Shown: one piece after another, positions 8,270-17,446 of the stretch
Layout: each line of letters begins with the position of its first letter
How positions within the stretch are numbered: position 1 is the first letter of the stretch
Assembly: GCF_001676615.1 (NCBI RefSeq)
Contig: NZ_LYXZ01000012.1
Coordinates: forward strand, 30,780 to 94,779
Source: Labrys sp. WJW
GTDB lineage: Bacteria; Pseudomonadota; Alphaproteobacteria; Rhizobiales; Labraceae
Direction: 5' to 3'
Length of the DNA stretch: 64,000 bases
Program-made: the position numbers and the translations under genes
Notes under the pieces: generated by a model
What the model was told of the DNA's origin: nothing
The model's database searches: none
The model's input: the letters and a program-made list of their open reading frames with translations, nothing else

Positions 8270-9175
8270 ATGATAGCCGGCGAGTTGCTGAGTGCTTCCA
8301 GAATCTTCGCGCAGGCGGCGCGTAGCGAGAGTTTTGCTGCCGCTGGCGAGCAACTCGACCTGACGGGATCGGCCGTGAGCAAGGCCGTGGCCCGTTTGGA
8401 GCAGCGGCTCGGCGTTCGGCTGTTCCGGCGCACGACGCGCCGCTTGTCTCTCACGGAGGAGGGGCAGCTCTATCTCGATGCGTGCCAGCGTGCTTTCGGC
8501 GAACTCGACCTGGCGGAAGGGCTGTTGTCCTCGCGAAGGCTCGAGCCGACCGGCCGTTTGCGCCTCAGCGTGCCCGAACTACTCGGACGCCGTGTCGTCA
8601 TGCCGGTGGTCAGGGATGTGGCGCGCCGCTATTGCGGGATCGAGATCGAGGTGGGATTCTCGAACCATCTCATCGATCTGGTGGAGGATCATGTCGACAT
8701 CGCCGTCCGGATCGGCCAACTTGGGCGCCCGGCCGATCTGGTTTCGCGGCGGCTCGGCGAGCAGAGGATCGTAACCTGTGCCGCTCCCGACTATCTGCGC
8801 ACCCATGGAGTGCCGGTCCATCCCGAAGACCTCGTCGCTCACGCCTGCATCAGCTATGTCCGGGGCGGAAAGCCGCAGAGCTGGCAACTGCAAGCCGCCA
8901 ATGGAACGGCACTGAGCCTTGCGGTTGCGGGGCGGCTGAGCATTGGCAGCTACGAAGCGATTGCCGAAACGGCGTTGGCCGGCTTCGGCATTGCACAAGT
9001 GCCAGCCTGGCTTGTTGGCGATGCCATCCGGGACGGCGAGCTCCTTGTGGTTCTCGAGCAATTTGCGCCGGATAGCCTGCCGATTTACGCTGTCTGGCCT
9101 CATCGCCGCGATCTCAGCCTGAGGGCACGGGTGATGATCGATGCGCTGGTCGAGCGCTTTCAGGGATTTTGCTGA
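8270..9175 (+). CDS. LysR-family transcriptional regulator
   Basis: A 301-aa regulator. The N-terminal winged HTH (residues 5-65: FAQAARSESFAAAGEQLDLTGSAVSKAVARLEQRLGVRLF) is textbook LysR, followed by a periplasmic-binding-protein-like effector domain with DLVEDHVDIAVRIG. An alternative ATG lies 4 bp upstream but in another frame. It diverges from the NCS1 permease operon and most likely regulates it. The cyclase gene that follows is on the opposite strand and converges. Confidence 0.9.
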   Translation: MIAGELLSASRIFAQAARSESFAAAGEQLDLTGSAVSKAVARLEQRLGVRLFRRTTRRLSLTEEGQLYLDACQRAFGELDLAEGLLSSRRLEPTGRLRLSVPELLGRRVVMPVVRDVARRYCGIEIEVGFSNHLIDLVEDHVDIAVRIGQLGRPADLVSRRLGEQRIVTCAAPDYLRTHGVPVHPEDLVAHACISYVRGGKPQSWQLQAANGTALSLAVAGRLSIGSYEAIAETALAGFGIAQVPAWLVGDAIRDGELLVVLEQFAPDSLPIYAVWPHRRDLSLRARVMIDALVERFQGFC

Positions 9176-9200
9176 AGCGGTCGGCCAATGAGTAAAACCA

Positions 9201-9950
9201 TCAGCGATGGATGGCGACGGCACGAGCCGGGAATCCGGATCCCCCTTTGGCCTTGGGCCAGCTTGTCATGATCAGGGCGCCGGCTTCCGGCAGGGCGTCG
9301 AGGTTGGCGAGCAGCTCGATCTGCCAGCGATCACGCGACAGCACGTAATGCTCGAGGCTGAAATCGCCCTTCGATGTTGCCAAGCCGGGATCGGTGTCGA
9401 TCTGCTCGTGGCCGATTGCGGCGATGCCCCGCTTCTCGAACAGTTCTTCGAGTACCGCTCGCGACCAGCCGGGACAATGGGAGACGCCGTCTGCCGAGCG
9501 ATTGTAGAAGTGCTCATTGTCAGGCCAGCGCTTCGACCATCCGGTGCGCAGGGCCACGAAGCAGCCTGCGGGAATGGTGCCGTTGCGGCTCTCCCAGGCT
9601 GAGAGATCGGCGAGTTCCGGCGTGGCATCGGCATTGCCGGCAACCCTCTCCCGAATGTCCAGCACCACCAGGGGCAGCAGCATGTCGGTGACCGGCAGGT
9701 CGTCCACGGCGCGTCCGCCCTCGATGAAATGCACGGGCGGATCGACATGCGTGCCCCATTGCCCGACAAAGGCATAGCGATGCACCTGGAAGGCATCGCC
9801 CTTGGGATAGTCGAACACGAGCTGGCGCTCCTCGTCCGGGAAGGCCGAGAAGCGGGGTTGCCCGGGGTGGAAGGCGTGGCTCAGATCGGTGAAGATCGCG
9901 CCGGCGAATGCGGCGCGATAGACCTCCCACAAGGACAGGGAAGTGGCCAT
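9201..9950 (-). CDS. Cyclase-family metal-dependent hydrolase (KynB-like fold)
   Basis: A 249-aa protein of the cyclase family. The metal-binding motif appears as QWGTHVDPPVHF (about residues 63-74), and a second conserved block is IAAIGHEQIDTDP. Family members hydrolyse N-formylkynurenine, isatin or related amides. It is the last gene of the branched-chain-type ABC operon, starting 1 bp after the binding-protein stop codon, so its substrate is probably what that importer brings in or a product of it. Confidence 0.85.
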   Translation of the reverse strand: MATSLSLWEVYRAAFAGAIFTDLSHAFHPGQPRFSAFPDEERQLVFDYPKGDAFQVHRYAFVGQWGTHVDPPVHFIEGGRAVDDLPVTDMLLPLVVLDIRERVAGNADATPELADLSAWESRNGTIPAGCFVALRTGWSKRWPDNEHFYNRSADGVSHCPGWSRAVLEELFEKRGIAAIGHEQIDTDPGLATSKGDFSLEHYVLSRDRWQIELLANLDALPEAGALIMTSWPKAKGGSGFPARAVAIHR

Positions 9951-9951
9951 G

Positions 9952-11130
9952 TCAGGGCTCCGCGACGAAGGAGGGCGCGGCCTCTCCGGCGAGCGTGAGC
10001 TTGCCGCCCTTCACACCGATCACCGAGACCGACTTGTCCGGCACCGAGACGTTCGGGCGATAGGTGATCGTACCTGTCACGCCATCAAGGCCGGAGGTGG
10101 CTGCGAGCGCATCGCGGATCTTGGCGGGCTCGGGCGCTCCGGCGCGCTTGACGGCGTCGGCCATCAGTTTCACGGCATCGTAGCCGAGCGCGGCAAAGGC
10201 ATTTTCCGGCGCGGTGTTGTAGGCCTTCTGGTAGGCGTCCATGAAGGCCTTCACCTTGGCGCTGGCGCCGTCGCCGATGAAGGCGTGGGTGGTGAAATAG
10301 GTGTCGTTGGCGGCCTCGCCACCCACCTGCAGCAGCAAAGGCGTATCGTAGCCGTCGCCGCCCACCACAGGCAGGGTGATGCCGGCCTGACGCAACTGCT
10401 TGAGGATGAGGCCGATTTCCTCGGCATTGGCGGCCGCATAGATGAAGGCTGGTTTCTCGGACAGGGCCTTGATCTTGGCGATCTGGGCCGTGAAGGTCTT
10501 GTCGCCGATCTTGTAGCTGTCCTTGCCGACGATCTTGCCGCCGCCATGCTCATAGGCCTTGACGAAATAGTCCGAGAGCAGGGTGGTGTATTCGGTGCCG
10601 ATATCCGTGAGCAGATAGCAGGTCTTGGCGTTCAGCGTCTTCAGCGCGAACTCGGCTCCCACGGCTGCCTGGACATTGTCGCCGAAGGCGGCGAGGAAAA
10701 CCTCGTTGCCGAGCTGAGCCGGCAGCTTGGGCGAGGTGGCCCCGGGGGTGACGAAGGGGATTTCCGCCTTCTGGACCTGGGGACCGATGGCGAGCACCGA
10801 ATCCGAATCCGCAAAACCGATGATGCCGACGACCTTGTCGCTGTCGATCATCTGGCTGGCGACGGTCGAGATCACGGTGGCGTCCGATTTGGAATCGTAG
10901 GTCACCAGCTCGATCGGCCGGCCCAGCACGCCGCCGGCGGCATTGATCTCCTGCGCCGCCAGCTTGGCGCCGTTCAGCATCGGCCCGTCCAGCGAGGCCT
11001 GCACACCGGTAAGATTGGCCGAATAGCCGATCTTGATCGGATCGGCAGCGAGCGCGGGCCCCACATGTACCAGCAAGGCGGCGGCCGACAGGCCGAGGGC
11101 GAGGGTTCTGCGTCTGCTCAACGTCAACAT
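9952..11130 (-). CDS. Branched-chain amino acid-type ABC transporter substrate-binding protein
   Basis: A 392-aa periplasmic binding protein of the LivJ/LivK family (Peripla_BP_6). A signal peptide is visible at the N-terminus (LSRRRTLALGLSAAALLVHVG, cut near ALAAD), then ADPIKIGYSANLTG typical of the mature start. I use the ATG at 11130 with GAGAGGTG upstream in place of the TTG five codons before. It is encoded downstream of all membrane and ATPase subunits. The family handles amino acids, amides, urea and aromatic acids; the neighbouring amidase genes favour a nitrogenous ligand. Confidence 0.92.
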   Translation of the reverse strand: MLTLSRRRTLALGLSAAALLVHVGPALAADPIKIGYSANLTGVQASLDGPMLNGAKLAAQEINAAGGVLGRPIELVTYDSKSDATVISTVASQMIDSDKVVGIIGFADSDSVLAIGPQVQKAEIPFVTPGATSPKLPAQLGNEVFLAAFGDNVQAAVGAEFALKTLNAKTCYLLTDIGTEYTTLLSDYFVKAYEHGGGKIVGKDSYKIGDKTFTAQIAKIKALSEKPAFIYAAANAEEIGLILKQLRQAGITLPVVGGDGYDTPLLLQVGGEAANDTYFTTHAFIGDGASAKVKAFMDAYQKAYNTAPENAFAALGYDAVKLMADAVKRAGAPEPAKIRDALAATSGLDGVTGTITYRPNVSVPDKSVSVIGVKGGKLTLAGEAAPSFVAEP

Positions 11131-11134
11131 CTGG

Positions 11135-12175
11135 TCACCTCTCAATTGATGGACTGCTCGCCGATGTTTTGGTCGCCCCGAATGTCAGTTCGCGGTCGCC
11201 CATGATCCCCTTCGGCCGGAAGATCATGATCAAGATGAAGACGATGCCGAGCACGATCTGGCTCGCCCCGAAAAGGGGCGGCACGGTCACGCCGAGCAGG
11301 CTGAAGCCGCGCTCGGCGGAGCGCAGCACCTCGGATAGCAAGGAGACGCAGACGACGCCGATCAAGGCGCCGGAAAGCGAGCGCATGCCGCCCAGGACGA
11401 GCATGGCGATCAGGTTCAGCGTCATGGCGAAATAGAAGGTGATCGGCGAGAAGGAGCCGAGATAGTGGGCATAGAGCGAACCGCCGACGCCCGCGAAGAA
11501 GGCCCCGATCACGAAGGCGATCAGCCGCGTGCGCAGCACGTCGATGCCGACGGCGCCTGCGGCGATGGTGTCGTCTCTGACGGCCATCATCGAACGGCCG
11601 AAAGGCGAATAGACCAGGCGCGCCAGCAAGATGAGCGTCACCACCAGCCAGGCCATCACCCAGGGCAGGTTGGTCTGCAGGGGCACGCCGGTGAAGGTGC
11701 GCGAGCCGCGGGTGAAATCGGCCGCATTGATCAGCACGACATTGACGATGATGAGAAAACCCATCGTTGCCACCGAGACGAAATAGCCCGACAGCCGCAT
11801 CAGGGGATAGCCGACGATCACCGCCAACAGGGCGGTGAACAGGCCCGCCGCCAGTGTGGCCGGCAGGAAGGGCAGGCTGAAGCCCGACAGCAGCGCCGGC
11901 AGATGCGGCAGCAGGGCAGCCTTCTGTTGCACCGTCAGCGACAGGATGCCCGAGGCATAGGCGCCGGCACCGACGAAGCCGACATGGCCCAGCGAGAACA
12001 CGCCGGTGAAGCCATTGCTCAGCGAGAGCGAGAGAACCAGGACCGAGTTGAGAGCGATCAGGATCAGGATGCGCGTGAAATAGTCGCTCAGGACCAGGGG
12101 AGCGCCGATGGCAATCGCACCGGCAACCACCAAGCCGACGGCCGCGAGCAGGGCGATGGGCAGGCCGGCTTTCAT
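11135..12175 (-). CDS. Branched-chain amino acid-type ABC permease (LivM-like)
   Basis: A 346-aa permease starting MKAGLPIALLAAVG, with about nine membrane segments. The LivM signature is visible as NGFTGVFSLGHVGFVGAGAY near residues 55-75 and, near the C-terminus, FRPKGIMG. The ATG overlaps the stop of the LivH-like gene (ATGA), fixing the start; a much longer open frame upstream is a shadow of that gene. It forms the membrane channel with the LivH-like subunit. Confidence 0.92.
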   Translation of the reverse strand: MKAGLPIALLAAVGLVVAGAIAIGAPLVLSDYFTRILILIALNSVLVLSLSLSNGFTGVFSLGHVGFVGAGAYASGILSLTVQQKAALLPHLPALLSGFSLPFLPATLAAGLFTALLAVIVGYPLMRLSGYFVSVATMGFLIIVNVVLINAADFTRGSRTFTGVPLQTNLPWVMAWLVVTLILLARLVYSPFGRSMMAVRDDTIAAGAVGIDVLRTRLIAFVIGAFFAGVGGSLYAHYLGSFSPITFYFAMTLNLIAMLVLGGMRSLSGALIGVVCVSLLSEVLRSAERGFSLLGVTVPPLFGASQIVLGIVFILIMIFRPKGIMGDRELTFGATKTSASSPSIER

Positions 12176-13074
12176 AGCTTGATCTCTCGATTGGGCTGCA
12201 GCAGTCCGCCAGGACGGAACAGCAGGAAGGCGATCAGCAGGCTGAAGACGATGGCGTCGCGGTATGGCGTCACCGCATCGGGCAGGAAGGCGACGATGAA
12301 GATCTCGAGGGCGCCGAGCATGTAGCCGCCGACAAGGGCGCCCGAGATCGAGCCGAAGCCGCCGATGATCGCGGCCACGAAGGCCTTCAGCAAAGGCGTG
12401 AAGCCCATCTGGGGTTGGACGACCCCGGCCTGCGCGGCCCAGAGAACGCCGGCGAGCCCGGCATAGGCGGAGGCGACCACGAAGGCGATCACGATCACCC
12501 GGTTGACGTCGAGGCCGACGAGATGGGCGGCGGACATGTCTTCGGCTGCCGCGCGCATACCGAGCCCGACGGTGGTGCGGGTGATGAACCAGCCGAGGCC
12601 CAGCAGCGACAGGAAGGAGAGCGCGATGGTCAGGATGTTGATGTTGGTGAAGGTGATAGCGCCATCGGCCAATTGCCAGGAGCCGTTGAGCAAATCGGGC
12701 AGGGGAAAATTGCGCGGCGAAGAGGTGAAGGCCAGGATGCCGAGATTTTCCAGGATATAGGTGACGGCGAGGCTGGTCAGCAGCCGCGTCACGTCCGGCG
12801 CGTTGCGGATCGGCCGGTAGGCGATGCGCTCGATCACGAAGCCGGCCAGGGCCGCCGCGAGGATGCCACAGAGCATGGCGAGGGCAAAAGGCATGCCGGC
12901 CACGCCGAGGATCACGGTGGTGAAGGCGCCCACCATCATCACATCGCCATGGGCGAAATTGGTCAGCTTGAGCACGCCGAAGACGATGGAGAGGCCGACC
13001 GCGACCAGGGCATAGAGGCTGCCCAGGCTGACGGCGTTGATGATCTGCTGGAGGATATATTCGAAGCCGTTCAT
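12172..13074 (-). CDS. Branched-chain amino acid-type ABC permease (LivH-like)
   Basis: A 300-aa inner-membrane permease. LivH hallmarks are GSLYALVAVGLSIVFGVLKLTNFAHGD near the N-terminus and AAIIGGFGSISGALVGGY near residues 235-255. Its start overlaps the end of the LivF-like ATPase gene by 4 bp and its stop overlaps the LivM-like start by 4 bp, so the operon is tightly translationally coupled. Confidence 0.93.
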   Translation of the reverse strand: MNGFEYILQQIINAVSLGSLYALVAVGLSIVFGVLKLTNFAHGDVMMVGAFTTVILGVAGMPFALAMLCGILAAALAGFVIERIAYRPIRNAPDVTRLLTSLAVTYILENLGILAFTSSPRNFPLPDLLNGSWQLADGAITFTNINILTIALSFLSLLGLGWFITRTTVGLGMRAAAEDMSAAHLVGLDVNRVIVIAFVVASAYAGLAGVLWAAQAGVVQPQMGFTPLLKAFVAAIIGGFGSISGALVGGYMLGALEIFIVAFLPDAVTPYRDAIVFSLLIAFLLFRPGGLLQPNREIKL

Positions 13075-13808
13075 TCATCGGCCCCCAGATAGGCCTGCGC
13101 CACGCGGTCATTGGCCGTCAGTTCGGCGGAGCTGCCGGAGAGCACCACGCGGCCGGTGCGCAGCACATAGGCCCTGTCGGCCAGTTCGAGGGCGATTGCG
13201 ATGTTCTGCTCGACCAGCAGCATGGTCATGCCCTGGCGCTTGAGTTCGGACAGCGCATCGAAGATGTGGCGGACCAGCAGGGGAGCCACGCCGAGCGAGG
13301 GTTCGTCGAGCAGCAGGAGGCGAGGGGCCGCCATCATGGCGCGGGCGAGGGCAAGCTGCTGCTGCTCGCCGCCCGAGAGCGTGCCGGCCAATTGCGCCAG
13401 GCGCTGCTTGAGGATCGGGAACAGGGCGAACATGCGTTCCTGGTCACGGCCGATGCCGTCGCGATCACGCCGCGTGCAGGCGCCGAGACGCAGATTGTCG
13501 GCTACCGTCAGGCCGCCGAACAGGCGCCGGCCCTCCGGACTATGGGAGATGCCGATCCGCACGATCTCGGCGGGCGGAAGGGTTGCGATTGCCTGGCCCG
13601 CGAAGGTGATGGCTCCGGCTTTTAGACGGTTCAGGCCGGAGATCGTGCGCAAGGTCGTGCTCTTGCCGGCGCCGTTGGCGCCGACCAGGGCAACGACTTC
13701 GCCCTGGCCGACATCGAGGGAGACACCCTTGAGCGCACGGACCGCGCCGAAATTGACTTCGAGCCCGTCGATCCGGAGCAAAGGAGAGGAGGAGCGGGCA
13801 TCAGGCAT
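13071..13808 (-). CDS. ABC transporter ATP-binding protein (LivF-like)
   Basis: A 245-aa ATPase with Walker A GANGAGKST (about residues 43-51), signature LSGGEQQQLALARA, Walker B LLLLDEPSLG and a switch histidine-region change to the LivF-type EQNIAIAL. It is one of the two ATPases of the importer and overlaps both neighbours. The short form and GADE C-terminus fit LivF. Confidence 0.93.
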   Translation of the reverse strand: MPDARSSSPLLRIDGLEVNFGAVRALKGVSLDVGQGEVVALVGANGAGKSTTLRTISGLNRLKAGAITFAGQAIATLPPAEIVRIGISHSPEGRRLFGGLTVADNLRLGACTRRDRDGIGRDQERMFALFPILKQRLAQLAGTLSGGEQQQLALARAMMAAPRLLLLDEPSLGVAPLLVRHIFDALSELKRQGMTMLLVEQNIAIALELADRAYVLRTGRVVLSGSSAELTANDRVAQAYLGADE

Positions 13809-14589
13809 GGCCGAGATAGGCCTCCCGGACCCTGCTGTTGCTGCGCACTTCCGCGGGCGTTCCGGTGCAGATGACCTCGCCGGTGGCCAGGACCTGGATG
13901 CGCTCGCACAGCGTCATGATCAGATCCATGTCATGCTCGACCACCACGACGGCAATGCCGTAGCGGTCCCGGATGGCCCGGATCAACCCGGCGAGGACAC
14001 GGGTCTCGTTGGAATCGAGCCCAGCGGCGGGCTCGTCGAGCAGCAGCAGCCGTGGCTGAGTTGCCAGAGCGCGGGCGATTTCAAGCCGGCGCTGGTCGCC
14101 ATAGGGCAGGGCCGATGCCGGTTGCCGAGCCTTCGGCTGGAGGGCCATCAGGTCGAGCAATTCATCGGCAGAGCGCTGGGCGGCATCCAGGCGCTCGCGG
14201 TAGTGCGCGCCCCGCAGGATCGCCGCCAAGGGGCCGATGGGATGGCGAAGCTGGGCCGCAGCCAGCACATTGTCCCGCACGCTCAACGAGCCGAACAGGC
14301 GCGAGCCCTGAAAGGTTCGGGCGATGCCCCGCTCGACGATGGCAGCCGTCGACAGGCCGGCGATCGATTGGCCCAGGAACTCGATCGTGCCGGCGTTGGG
14401 GCGCGAGAAGCCCGTCACCAGATTGAAAAAAGTGCTCTTGCCCGATCCGTTCGGGCCGATGATGCCGACGATCTCGCCGGCCCGCACGCTGATGGCCTGA
14501 TTGCGCAGGGCGACCAGGCCGCGAAAGGCCTTGGTAAGATCGGCCGTGTGCAGCAGGGGGGCGGCTTGCGACGAGGTCGGTTCAGCCAT
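13801..14589 (-). CDS. ABC transporter ATP-binding protein (LivG-like)
   Basis: A 262-aa ATPase with Walker A GPNGSGKST, the LivG-type insertion between Walker A and signature (residues about 95-150), a signature modified to LPYGDQRRLEIARAL as usual in LivG, Walker B LLLLDEPAAGLD and switch region VVEHDMDLIM. It overlaps the LivF-like gene by 8 bp and the hydrolase gene upstream by 8 bp, so transporter and hydrolases are in one operon. Confidence 0.93.
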   Translation of the reverse strand: MAEPTSSQAAPLLHTADLTKAFRGLVALRNQAISVRAGEIVGIIGPNGSGKSTFFNLVTGFSRPNAGTIEFLGQSIAGLSTAAIVERGIARTFQGSRLFGSLSVRDNVLAAAQLRHPIGPLAAILRGAHYRERLDAAQRSADELLDLMALQPKARQPASALPYGDQRRLEIARALATQPRLLLLDEPAAGLDSNETRVLAGLIRAIRDRYGIAVVVVEHDMDLIMTLCERIQVLATGEVICTGTPAEVRSNSRVREAYLGHA

Positions 14590-15208
14590 CGCCGCGCCTC
14601 CGCGGGGCCGCCAGTTCTTTGACCAACTCGTCGGTGCTGGTCTGACGGCAATAGCCCTTGAAGGCGCTCAGGGCCCGCTCGTGTCGCTCGGGCGTATCGG
14701 TGGTGCAGGCGTCGACGGGGCAGACCATGCGAAAGCCGCGATCGGCGCCGTCGCGCACGGTATGGTCGATGCATTGATCGGTCAGGAATCCCGTTACCAC
14801 GAGGCTGTCGAGCCCGATATTGCGGACGAGATATTCGAAATTGGTGGAGTTGAAGAGGCTAGACGAGGTTTTCGGCAGCACCATGTCGTCCGGGCCGGGC
14901 GCGAGCTCGGCGATGACGCGGGTTTCCGGGCTGCCGGGGGCGAAATGGAAGCCGGTCTGCTTGTAGTCGAGGCTGCGATCGCGGCCGTCCCGGGTCAGGC
15001 TGGCGATGACGGTATAGACGATCTCGGTGCCTGCAGCCCGGCCGGCGGCCAGCAGGCGTGCAATGTTCGGAATCGCAACATCTCGGGCCGAGCGGTAGAA
15101 GTAGGGCCGTGTTGCCTCGGCTTGTGCGTTGAAGATGCCGTCCTGCGTGTCGATCACCAGGATGGCAGTCCGAACGGGATCGAGGGGCGCCTTGCGATCG
15201 GGGATCAT
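14582..15208 (-). CDS. Isochorismatase-like cysteine hydrolase (amidase), copy 1
   Basis: A 208-aa alpha/beta hydrolase of the isochorismatase/nicotinamidase superfamily. The catalytic triad is visible: Asp20 (VIDTQDG), Lys113 (LPKTSS) and Cys146 (GFLTDQCIDHTVRDG). Members cleave C-N bonds in nicotinamide, carbamoyl sarcosine, ureidoacrylate or maleamate. It is strongly similar to the protein at 18463-19140 (shared SLTxDGRDRSLDxK), and both lie at the edges of the same island. It overlaps the LivG-like and N-formylglutamate-type genes. Substrate unknown. Confidence 0.88.
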   Translation of the reverse strand: MIPDRKAPLDPVRTAILVIDTQDGIFNAQAEATRPYFYRSARDVAIPNIARLLAAGRAAGTEIVYTVIASLTRDGRDRSLDYKQTGFHFAPGSPETRVIAELAPGPDDMVLPKTSSSLFNSTNFEYLVRNIGLDSLVVTGFLTDQCIDHTVRDGADRGFRMVCPVDACTTDTPERHERALSAFKGYCRQTSTDELVKELAAPRRRGDG

Positions 15209-16014
15209 CGGCCGGTCTCCAGGCTGAAGCGCGCATAGGCGGCATTCAGGACGGGCGCCAGGCGCTCCGCCCAGGCCGCCTGGCCCGATGCATCGGCGAT
15301 GAGGTCCTGGCGGATCTCGAACTCGACATAGGGCAATCGTCGCTCCTCACCGTGGACGGGCACGGAATAGTCCTCGGCCATGTTGACGCCGTAGGGCTCG
15401 TTGCGCCCGATCACGAGATCGCTCTGATTGGCCAGTTCAGCGAGAACCAGATCCGAGAATTGCCTGTTGTCGTGAAAGCAAAGGCCGACATGCCAGGGGC
15501 GCGGCGCGGGAGCGGCTAAAAGCGACGGCGTGAAGCTGTGCATCGACACCAGGATCAGGGGCAGGCCGGCCGCCAGCTTGTGATCGATGTGGGTGGATAT
15601 CGCGGCATGATAGGGTTCGACGATCTCGCGGATACGAGCCTGGCGGTCATCGGCCGTGGGATCTCGGTTGGCCGGCACAGTCGTTCCGTCGGAAATTGGC
15701 GTCATGAAGCTCGGCGAGTCGAGCCGCCGGTTGCACTCCGCCACCAGGCGCGAATAACGCTGGAATATCAGGGGCGCCCGCAGCCGATGGGACAGGTCCA
15801 TGCTGACGCCCAGGATGCCGATGTCGATGCCGATATGGCGGTCGAGCTCTGATTGCGGCAGGCCCAATCTCGCCAGGGCGGCGGGAACCGCATTGCCGGC
15901 ATGGTCGCAGATGATCAGGAAGGGCGAGAAGGCCTCTTCATTGTGCAAGCCGACCGGCGGTGGATCGCCGGCAGCGAGCAGGCTGGTCGGGGGAGGGCGC
16001 AGGGGCGAAATCAT
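15205..16014 (-). CDS. N-formylglutamate amidohydrolase family protein
   Basis: A 269-aa protein of the FGase family. Recognisable blocks are FLIICDHAGNAVP near residues 32-44, the region PANRDPTADDRQARIREIVEPYH, and LVSMHSFTP. The start at 16014 shares one base with the stop of the glutamine synthetase homologue (TGATG). Known members deformylate N-formyl-glutamate in histidine degradation, but no hut genes are here, so in this island it more likely removes an acyl group from another amino acid derivative. Confidence 0.85.
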   Translation of the reverse strand: MISPLRPPPTSLLAAGDPPPVGLHNEEAFSPFLIICDHAGNAVPAALARLGLPQSELDRHIGIDIGILGVSMDLSHRLRAPLIFQRYSRLVAECNRRLDSPSFMTPISDGTTVPANRDPTADDRQARIREIVEPYHAAISTHIDHKLAAGLPLILVSMHSFTPSLLAAPAPRPWHVGLCFHDNRQFSDLVLAELANQSDLVIGRNEPYGVNMAEDYSVPVHGEERRLPYVEFEIRQDLIADASGQAAWAERLAPVLNAAYARFSLETGR

Positions 16015-17333
16015 CAATAGGCCCTCGCATAGAGGGCACAGAGGTCTTCCAGGCCGGTGTCTCCAGCCATTTCGATCTCGCCGCGCTTGTGCATGAGATA
16101 GGCCTCGGTCAGAACCGGGCCGAGCCAGGCGGTGGCTGCGGTGTCTGCCTTCAAGGCATCCAGGGCTTCGTCCAGGCTGCGAGGCAGGTCGCCGATGCCA
16201 CGTTCGGCTCGTTCCGTTGCATTCCAACGCCCGGGATCGCCGCTGGAGATGAAGGGAGCGGGCAGGGCGTCCCGTATGCCCGAAAGACCGGCAAAGACCA
16301 GCACAGCCAGCTGCAGATAGGGGCTCGCAGTGGCATCGGCGCCGCGATACTCGATGTTGTAACGCTTGGCGACGTCGATGCCCTCGATCTCGGGATAGGG
16401 GCAGATGCGCAAAAGCGCCTCGCGGTCCCGATCGGCGAGATTGGCATAATAGGCCGACCAGGAATGCGGCTTCAGCCGCTCATAGGAGATCACGCTCGGT
16501 GCGGTGACGGCACACAGGGCGCGAGCATGTCGCAGGATGCCGGCGCAGAAGGAAGCGCAGATCTCGCTCATGCCTCCCGGTCGTCCAGGCTGATAGCAGA
16601 CGGGCTTGCCGGCAAGGTCGGTCAGGCTGAAATGGATATGCACGCCATTGCCGACGATGCCCGGTGTCACCACGGGCGAGAAACTGGCATGGCTGCCATG
16701 GCGGCGGGCCAGAGAGCGGCAGATTTCGCGGAGTTTCACCGCCTGGTCGGCCGCCTTCAAGCCCTCCGCGGGATCGATGGTGATTTCATACTGCCGAGGG
16801 CCGTATTCGGGTAGGAAGGTGTCGGGGGCGATATTATTGGCGCGCAGGGTAGCCAGGAAGGAGCCGATGAAGCCCTCCATGCCCCTGAGGCTGCTGGCGG
16901 CGTAGGAGTCGCCCGGGCGTTCTTCTCCGGCCGCGTACCAGAATTCATGCTCGAAGCTGGCGATGAGGCGCAGGCCCGCCTCGGCCTCCAGAGCGACGAG
17001 GGCCCGCTTGAGCAGGCTGCGCAGGCAGCAATCCCAGGGAGTGCCCGCCATGGTCATGATGTCGCCGAGGATGATGTGTTCGGCGGGCGTGCCGTCGTCA
17101 TAGGGCAGGCGGATATCCCCGCCGGGTTGCGGCACCAGCATGAGATCGCCTTCCGCGCCGAACGGAGTGGCGGGGATGCGGCCGAAGCAATTGATCATGA
17201 TGTTGGTCGGGGTCCAGCCGACACCGAAGCGACGGCGGTTCTCCAGGTCGCTTGCCAGAAATCCCTTGCCGCGAACCTGGCCGGCAATGTCGCTGCAGCA
17301 GACCGTGATGACGCTCTCAGGCCTTGTTGCCAT
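16014..17333 (-). CDS. Glutamine synthetase-family ligase (PuuA/GlnA3-like)
   Basis: A 439-aa glutamine synthetase homologue. Active-site blocks are ASFEHEFW (metal-binding glutamates, about residues 124-131), a Glu in PEYGPRQYEI, and GNGVHIHFSL (about 228-237); the RYNIEYRGADATASPYL stretch is the arginine-containing substrate loop. Divergence from housekeeping GlnA and its context suggest gamma-glutamylation of an amine, as in PuuA or ethanolamine pathways. It heads the operon that runs through the hydrolases and the Liv-type importer. Confidence 0.87.
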   Translation of the reverse strand: MATRPESVITVCCSDIAGQVRGKGFLASDLENRRRFGVGWTPTNIMINCFGRIPATPFGAEGDLMLVPQPGGDIRLPYDDGTPAEHIILGDIMTMAGTPWDCCLRSLLKRALVALEAEAGLRLIASFEHEFWYAAGEERPGDSYAASSLRGMEGFIGSFLATLRANNIAPDTFLPEYGPRQYEITIDPAEGLKAADQAVKLREICRSLARRHGSHASFSPVVTPGIVGNGVHIHFSLTDLAGKPVCYQPGRPGGMSEICASFCAGILRHARALCAVTAPSVISYERLKPHSWSAYYANLADRDREALLRICPYPEIEGIDVAKRYNIEYRGADATASPYLQLAVLVFAGLSGIRDALPAPFISSGDPGRWNATERAERGIGDLPRSLDEALDALKADTAATAWLGPVLTEAYLMHKRGEIEMAGDTGLEDLCALYARAY

Positions 17334-17377
17334 TGGCGTGCCGTTCCCCTGTTCTTATGGGAACGAACGCTAGCATG

Positions 17378-17440
17378 TGAGAATTATTTCTTACAAGATG
17401 ATGTTAATGGCGACGATGACGTAATTTTTGGCAAAATGAA
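17378..17440. promoter_or_regulatory. AT-rich promoter region of the glutamine synthetase-like operon
   Basis: The 113 bp between the GS-like start and the RpiR stop drop sharply in GC. It contains AGAATTATTTCT (dyad AGAA-N4-TTCT) and a GTAATTT half-site at 17421. The same GTAATT half-site forms a perfect dyad at 18420-18433, so both promoters may answer to the RpiR protein. Inference from sequence similarity only. Confidence 0.35.
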
Positions 17441-17446
17441 GAAACG